Positions 60,596 through 64,000 of a stretch of 64,000 nt of DNA are shown in pieces. Source of the DNA: Paraplanobispora takensis (GTDB lineage: Bacteria > Actinomycetota > Actinomycetes > Streptosporangiales > Streptosporangiaceae); assembly GCF_016863195.1 (NCBI RefSeq), contig NZ_BOOK01000024.1, positions 124,001 to 188,000 on the forward strand. The letters are read 5' to 3'. A program made the position numbers and the translations under genes. Within the stretch, counting starts at the first letter, position 1. Each line of letters starts with the position of its first letter. Under the pieces are notes generated by a model. That model saw nothing but the letters and a program-made list of their open reading frames with translations. It was not told the origin of the DNA and made no database searches.

Positions 60596-63277
60596 ATGTC
60601 ATCATTCGTCGGTCGCCGGCAGGAACTCGTTCAGCTTCGTTCCGCGCTCGACCACGCCCGTGAGGGCCGTCCCCGGATCGTCCTGGTCGACGGGCCCGCC
60701 GGGATCGGTAAGACGTCGTTCGTCCGGCGCTTCCTGGCGGAGGCCGGGGAGACCTGCCTGCTGCGCGCGAGCGGCGAGGCCGCGGAGGTCCCCCTGGAGT
60801 ACGGGGTGCTCGACCAGCTCATGGCACAGGGCCAGGGAGAGCCGTACGGCACCGCCGGACCGCTGGTCGCCGGGTCGGCCCTGCTCGACCGGATCGGCCT
60901 GCTGCAGGACGGGCCGCCGGTCGTCGTCGTCGTCGACGACGCCCACTGGGCCGACGTCATGTCCCTGGGCGCGCTCACCTTCGCGCTGCGCCGCCTGCGC
61001 GCCGACCGCGTGCTGGCCGTGGTCGTCGTCCAGGACGCCGGGGACCTGCGGCTGCCGGAGGGGCTGCGCAGGCTGCTGTGCGACGAGACGACGCTGCGCC
61101 TGCGGCTGCGCGGGCTGAGCGCGGCCGAGGTGCGTGACCTGGCCGACCGGCACGGGGGCCTGCCGCTCACCGCGGCGGCCGCCGAGCGGCTGCGCGCGCA
61201 CGCCCAGGGCAACCCGCTGCACATCCTCGCGTTGCTGGAGCAGGTCGCCGCGCAGAACCTGCAGGACGTGCACCGCCCGCTTCCCGCGCCGCGTTCCTAC
61301 GCCCTGCTCGTGGAGGAGACGCTGGAGCGGTGCGCGGAGGCGACCCGCGACCTCGTCCGGGCCGCCAGCGTGCTGGGCGTGTCCGGCTCCCTGACGACCG
61401 CGGCGGCGCTGGCCGGGATCGACTCGCCGCTGGCGGCGCTGGAGCAGGCCGTCGGCATGGGGCTGCTCCAGGAGCACGGCAACGGCTCGGCGCACACGGT
61501 CGTGTTCAGCCACCCGCTGGTGCGCGCCGCGGTGTACCAGCGCCTGGGCGCCGCGCGGCGCTCCCGGCTGCACGCCGGCGCCGCCGCCCTCGAATCCGAC
61601 CGCGTCCAGTCGCTGCGGCACCGGGCCGCGGCGGCGGTCGGGCCGGACGAGCGGGTGGCCAGGCAGCTGGCCCTCCTGGCCGCCGACGAGGCCGGGGCCG
61701 GGCGCTGGAACACCGCCGCCGACCACCTCATCCAGGCGGGGCGGCTGACCCCCGCCGGGCGGACCGGCGAGCGGCGCATCCTGCGGGCGGCGGAGTACCA
61801 GCTGCTGGGAGGCGACATCGCGCAGGCGGAGGGCATGACCGAGACGCTGGAGACGATGACGGCGACCCCGCAGCGGCAGTACGTCCTCGGCCGGATCGCT
61901 CTGGCCTCCGGCCGCCGGGAGCGGGCCGACCGGCTGCTCACGCAGGTCTGGCGGGAGGGCGACCGCCGGCTGGCGCGCCGGGCCGCCGAGCAGCTGGCGT
62001 GGTCGTGCCTGGCGCGGGCCAGGGGCGCCGAGGCGGCCGGCTGGGCGCGGCGGTCCATCGCGCTGAGCCCGCGGGGCGACCCGGCGGGGCTGCGGGACGC
62101 GCTGGCCCTGGCCCACGGGATCTGCGGTCGCTTCGAGGAGGGCCTGGCCCTGGTGGCGGCGGTGGAGGAGGAGGCCTCCCACACCCGCCCCGAACTGCTG
62201 GACGGCCTGGTCGCCCGGGGGGTCCTGCGCCTGTGGACCGACGACCTGGACGGGGCGCGGCACGATCTCACCCGCGCCGCCTCGGCTCGCTCAGGCCTTC
62301 TGCACCTGGGGCCGATGGCCACCGCCTACCTGGCCGAGGCCGAGTACCGCGGCGGGCGCTGGGACGACGCCATCGCCCACTCGGAGCAGGCGGTCTCGCT
62401 GGCGACCGACTCCGGTCAGCGGTGGATGCGCTGCCTGGCCCACGCGCTGGCGGTCCTCCCGCTGGCCGGGCGCGGCGACTGGGAGGCGGCCGAGGCCCAC
62501 GCCGAGGCGTCCGCGACGTGGTCGCGCTATCTGTGCGACGCGAGCAACACGGCGTACGCGGCGCTGGCCCGGGCGGTGGTACGGCACGCGCGCGGGGACT
62601 GCGCCGCAGTGGTGCGGGCCCTGGCGCCGCTGCGGGGGGCGGAGCGGCGCGACGGCGTGGACGAGCCCGGGGTGATGGGGTGGCGCGAGCTCCTGGTGGA
62701 GGGGCTCGTCAGGACCGGCGATCTCGCGGGGGCGGGCGCCGTACTGGACGAGCACGAGGAGCTGGCCGAACGGCGGGACCGCGCCTCCGCCCTGGCCTCG
62801 GCCGCCCGGCTGCGCGGGCTGCTGGCGGCCGAGGAGGGCAGGAGGGAGGAGGCCGAGGCCGCCTTCGAGCTGGGCGTGATCCGGATCAAGCGGATCGACC
62901 AGCCGCTGGAGGAGGCCCTGCTGCACCTGCAGTACGGAGCCTTCCTCCGGCGCGGCGGCGCCCGCAGGCAGGCGGCCGAGCACCTGCAGACGGCGCGCGG
63001 TCTCTTCGAGCACCTGCGGGCCGCGCCGTACCTGGCCCGGTGCCGGCAGGAGCTGGCCGCCTGCGGCGCGAGCGTCCCGGGCGAGCCGCCGGCCGAGCCG
63101 CTGGGGCTCACCCCGCAGGAGTACGCGGTCGCCCGCCTGGCCGCCGGCGGTCTCACCAACCGTCAGGTGGCGCGTGAGCTGGTGCTGAGCGTCAAGACCG
63201 TCGAGTACCACCTGGGGCACATCTACGCCAAGCTCGGCATCAGTTCGCGGATGCAGCTCGGTCTGCGGCTGGCGTGA
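60596..63277 (+). CDS. Large LuxR-family (LAL/STAND ATPase) regulator
   Basis: This 893-residue protein has an AAA/STAND NTPase at the N-terminus with Walker A GPAGIGKT at 33-40 and Walker B VVVVVDDAHWAD, an arginine-rich helical middle with TPR-like repeats (about 380-800), and a C-terminal LuxR HTH (about 828-890: LTPQEYAVARLAAGGLTNRQ, LSVKTVEYHLGHIYAKLGIS). LAL regulators integrate a signal through the ATPase and activate transcription. GGAGGAGAGG lies 4 nt before the ATG. It follows the sigma operon by 66 nt. Confidence 0.9.
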   Translation: MSSFVGRRQELVQLRSALDHAREGRPRIVLVDGPAGIGKTSFVRRFLAEAGETCLLRASGEAAEVPLEYGVLDQLMAQGQGEPYGTAGPLVAGSALLDRIGLLQDGPPVVVVVDDAHWADVMSLGALTFALRRLRADRVLAVVVVQDAGDLRLPEGLRRLLCDETTLRLRLRGLSAAEVRDLADRHGGLPLTAAAAERLRAHAQGNPLHILALLEQVAAQNLQDVHRPLPAPRSYALLVEETLERCAEATRDLVRAASVLGVSGSLTTAAALAGIDSPLAALEQAVGMGLLQEHGNGSAHTVVFSHPLVRAAVYQRLGAARRSRLHAGAAALESDRVQSLRHRAAAAVGPDERVARQLALLAADEAGAGRWNTAADHLIQAGRLTPAGRTGERRILRAAEYQLLGGDIAQAEGMTETLETMTATPQRQYVLGRIALASGRRERADRLLTQVWREGDRRLARRAAEQLAWSCLARARGAEAAGWARRSIALSPRGDPAGLRDALALAHGICGRFEEGLALVAAVEEEASHTRPELLDGLVARGVLRLWTDDLDGARHDLTRAASARSGLLHLGPMATAYLAEAEYRGGRWDDAIAHSEQAVSLATDSGQRWMRCLAHALAVLPLAGRGDWEAAEAHAEASATWSRYLCDASNTAYAALARAVVRHARGDCAAVVRALAPLRGAERRDGVDEPGVMGWRELLVEGLVRTGDLAGAGAVLDEHEELAERRDRASALASAARLRGLLAAEEGRREEAEAAFELGVIRIKRIDQPLEEALLHLQYGAFLRRGGARRQAAEHLQTARGLFEHLRAAPYLARCRQELAACGASVPGEPPAEPLGLTPQEYAVARLAAGGLTNRQVARELVLSVKTVEYHLGHIYAKLGISSRMQLGLRLA

Positions 63278-63337
63278 CCGCCGCGGCGGGTGGGGGCCGC
63301 GGCGATTCACCGCGTCGTGCCGGGGAAGGCGTGATTG

Positions 63338-63373
63338 TCCGGGCGTCCGCCTGCTGGCCGGCGGACGCCCGGA
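63338..63373 (+). terminator. Terminator after the LuxR-ATPase gene
   Basis: A perfect 14-bp stem (63338-63351 with 63360-63373) with an 8-nt loop lies 60 nt after the stop and separates the locus from the RNase gene. Confidence 0.75.
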
Positions 63374-63419
63374 GTGTCCGATGAGACCGGCATGACGAGG
63401 GACGGGTAGGTTGAGCGCC

Positions 63420-64000
63420 GTGCCGTACGAGAGCATCAGGGTGCCCGGGGAGTCACGTCCGCGACTCGACGAGGGCCTGGAGCGGATCCGCCGGGAGCTG
63501 AAGCTGCCCGCCGAGTTCCCCCGCGCCGTCGTCGACGAGGCCGAGTGGGTCGCCGAGGTGCCCCGGCTGCCCGAGATCGACCGGACCGACCTGCCCTTCG
63601 TCACCATCGACCCGCCCGGTTCCATGGACCTCGACCAGGCGCTGCACCTGGAGGAGCGTCCCGGCGGCTACCGCGTCTGGTACGCCATCGCCGACGTCGG
63701 AGCGTTCGTCAGGCCCGACAGCGCGATCGACCGCGAGGCGCGCACCCGGGGCGAGACCGTCTACCTGCCCGACGGGCGGATCCCGCTGCACCCGCCGGTC
63801 CTGTCGGAGGGCGCGGCCAGCCTGCTGCCGGGCGCCGTACGGCCGGCCGCGCTGTGGTGCGTGGACCTGGACGCCGACGGCCGGACGGTGGGGGCCGACG
63901 TGATGCGGGCGCTGGTGCGCAGCCGCGAGCGGCTCGACTACGACTACGTGCAGGCGGCGGTGGACACCGGCACGGCCGACGGCACGCTGCGGCTGCTGGC
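63420..64000 (+). CDS. RNB-domain ribonuclease (RNase II/R family), partial
   Basis: The first 193 codons are in the window; the gene runs off the right edge. It shows the RNB catalytic signature VTIDPPGSMDLDQALHLEER (the D-x5-D-x-D metal site), YRVWYAIADVGAFVRPDSAI and GETVYLPDGRIPLHPPVLSE. It degrades RNA 3'-5'. The short N-terminus before RNB suggests a family member lacking full cold-shock domains. GTG start, 7 nt after a -10-like TAGGTT (63407-63412). Confidence 0.88.
   Translation, partial: MPYESIRVPGESRPRLDEGLERIRRELKLPAEFPRAVVDEAEWVAEVPRLPEIDRTDLPFVTIDPPGSMDLDQALHLEERPGGYRVWYAIADVGAFVRPDSAIDREARTRGETVYLPDGRIPLHPPVLSEGAASLLPGAVRPAALWCVDLDADGRTVGADVMRALVRSRERLDYDYVQAAVDTGTADGTLRLL

Overview
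The window is high-GC DNA with strongly G/C-biased third codon positions and a gene set typical of Actinomycetota: a WhiB-family regulator, RbpA, a HelR/HelD-like helicase, separate Lnt and polyprenol-phosphomannose synthase genes, PPOX/F420-type oxidoreductases, partner-switching regulators and many apparently leaderless mRNAs. A filamentous actinomycete (for example Streptosporangiales) fits, but the sequence shown does not fix the genus. It looks like ordinary chromosome: I saw no rRNA, tRNA, CRISPR array, insertion sequence, integrase or phage block.

Layout. 1-5.6 kb: the end of a cobalamin cluster (cobM partial, cobL), two PPOX-fold proteins, topoisomerase IB, a WhiB protein, a hotdog-like protein and a glycerophosphodiesterase. 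5.8-13.6 kb: an MFS transporter, rbpA behind a sigma-R-type promoter, a cupin/TetR divergent pair, a SRPBCC protein, fxsA, and an lnt-ppm1 pair overlapping by 4 nt. 14-16.3 kb: helR-like helicase. 16.5-23.3 kb: a sugar-uptake operon (ROK regulator, binding protein, two permeases, GH4 glycosidase, sugar kinase) with no ATPase gene. 23.4-29.4 kb: a secreted RTX-like protein facing a LuxR regulator, a hydrolase facing a CGNR protein, and a CHASE-PAS histidine kinase. 29.6-32.6 kb: a GAF-PP2C phosphatase, STAS antagonist and RsbW-like kinase with no sigma gene nearby. 33.3-35.2 kb: a ribbon-helix-helix (HicB-like) protein, a DUF4097-like beta-repeat protein and a small coupled ORF. 35.5-38.9 kb: an NAD(P)-binding oxidoreductase, an AhpD/CMD-like protein and cholesterol oxidase. 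39-45 kb: an aromatic-degradation operon (cupin, esterase, hydroxyquinol-type intradiol dioxygenase, FAH protein, flavin monooxygenase) divergent from an IclR regulator. 45.2-55 kb: a 29-residue membrane microprotein, a lipoprotein, Lrp, a ROK sugar kinase, a secreted beta-propeller, an acyl-CoA dehydrogenase, an M24 peptidase, a second PP2C phosphatase behind a leaderless uORF, and a 5'-3' exonuclease.

55.1-63.3 kb is the most interesting part. A TPR-CHAT (caspase-like) protein is divergent from an operon encoding a cytoplasmic subtilisin, an ECF-type sigma factor and a small soluble protein that could be its anti-sigma factor. A large LuxR-type STAND ATPase regulator follows. The subtilisin operon and the ATPase gene share an upstream bipartite motif, GTGTATCAG-N14-GCTC, with exactly the same spacing, which is a plausible promoter for the local sigma factor. 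The ATPase gene's Shine-Dalgarno lies inside a 12-bp inverted repeat. I propose this as a regulated two-protease signalling or conflict system. Component families are recognised from sequence; the system-level role is inference. The window ends inside an RNase II/R-family gene.

A cross-window pattern is a -10-like hexamer ending exactly 6 nt before an ATG/GTG start, seen at nine genes, which suggests leaderless transcription and decides several starts.
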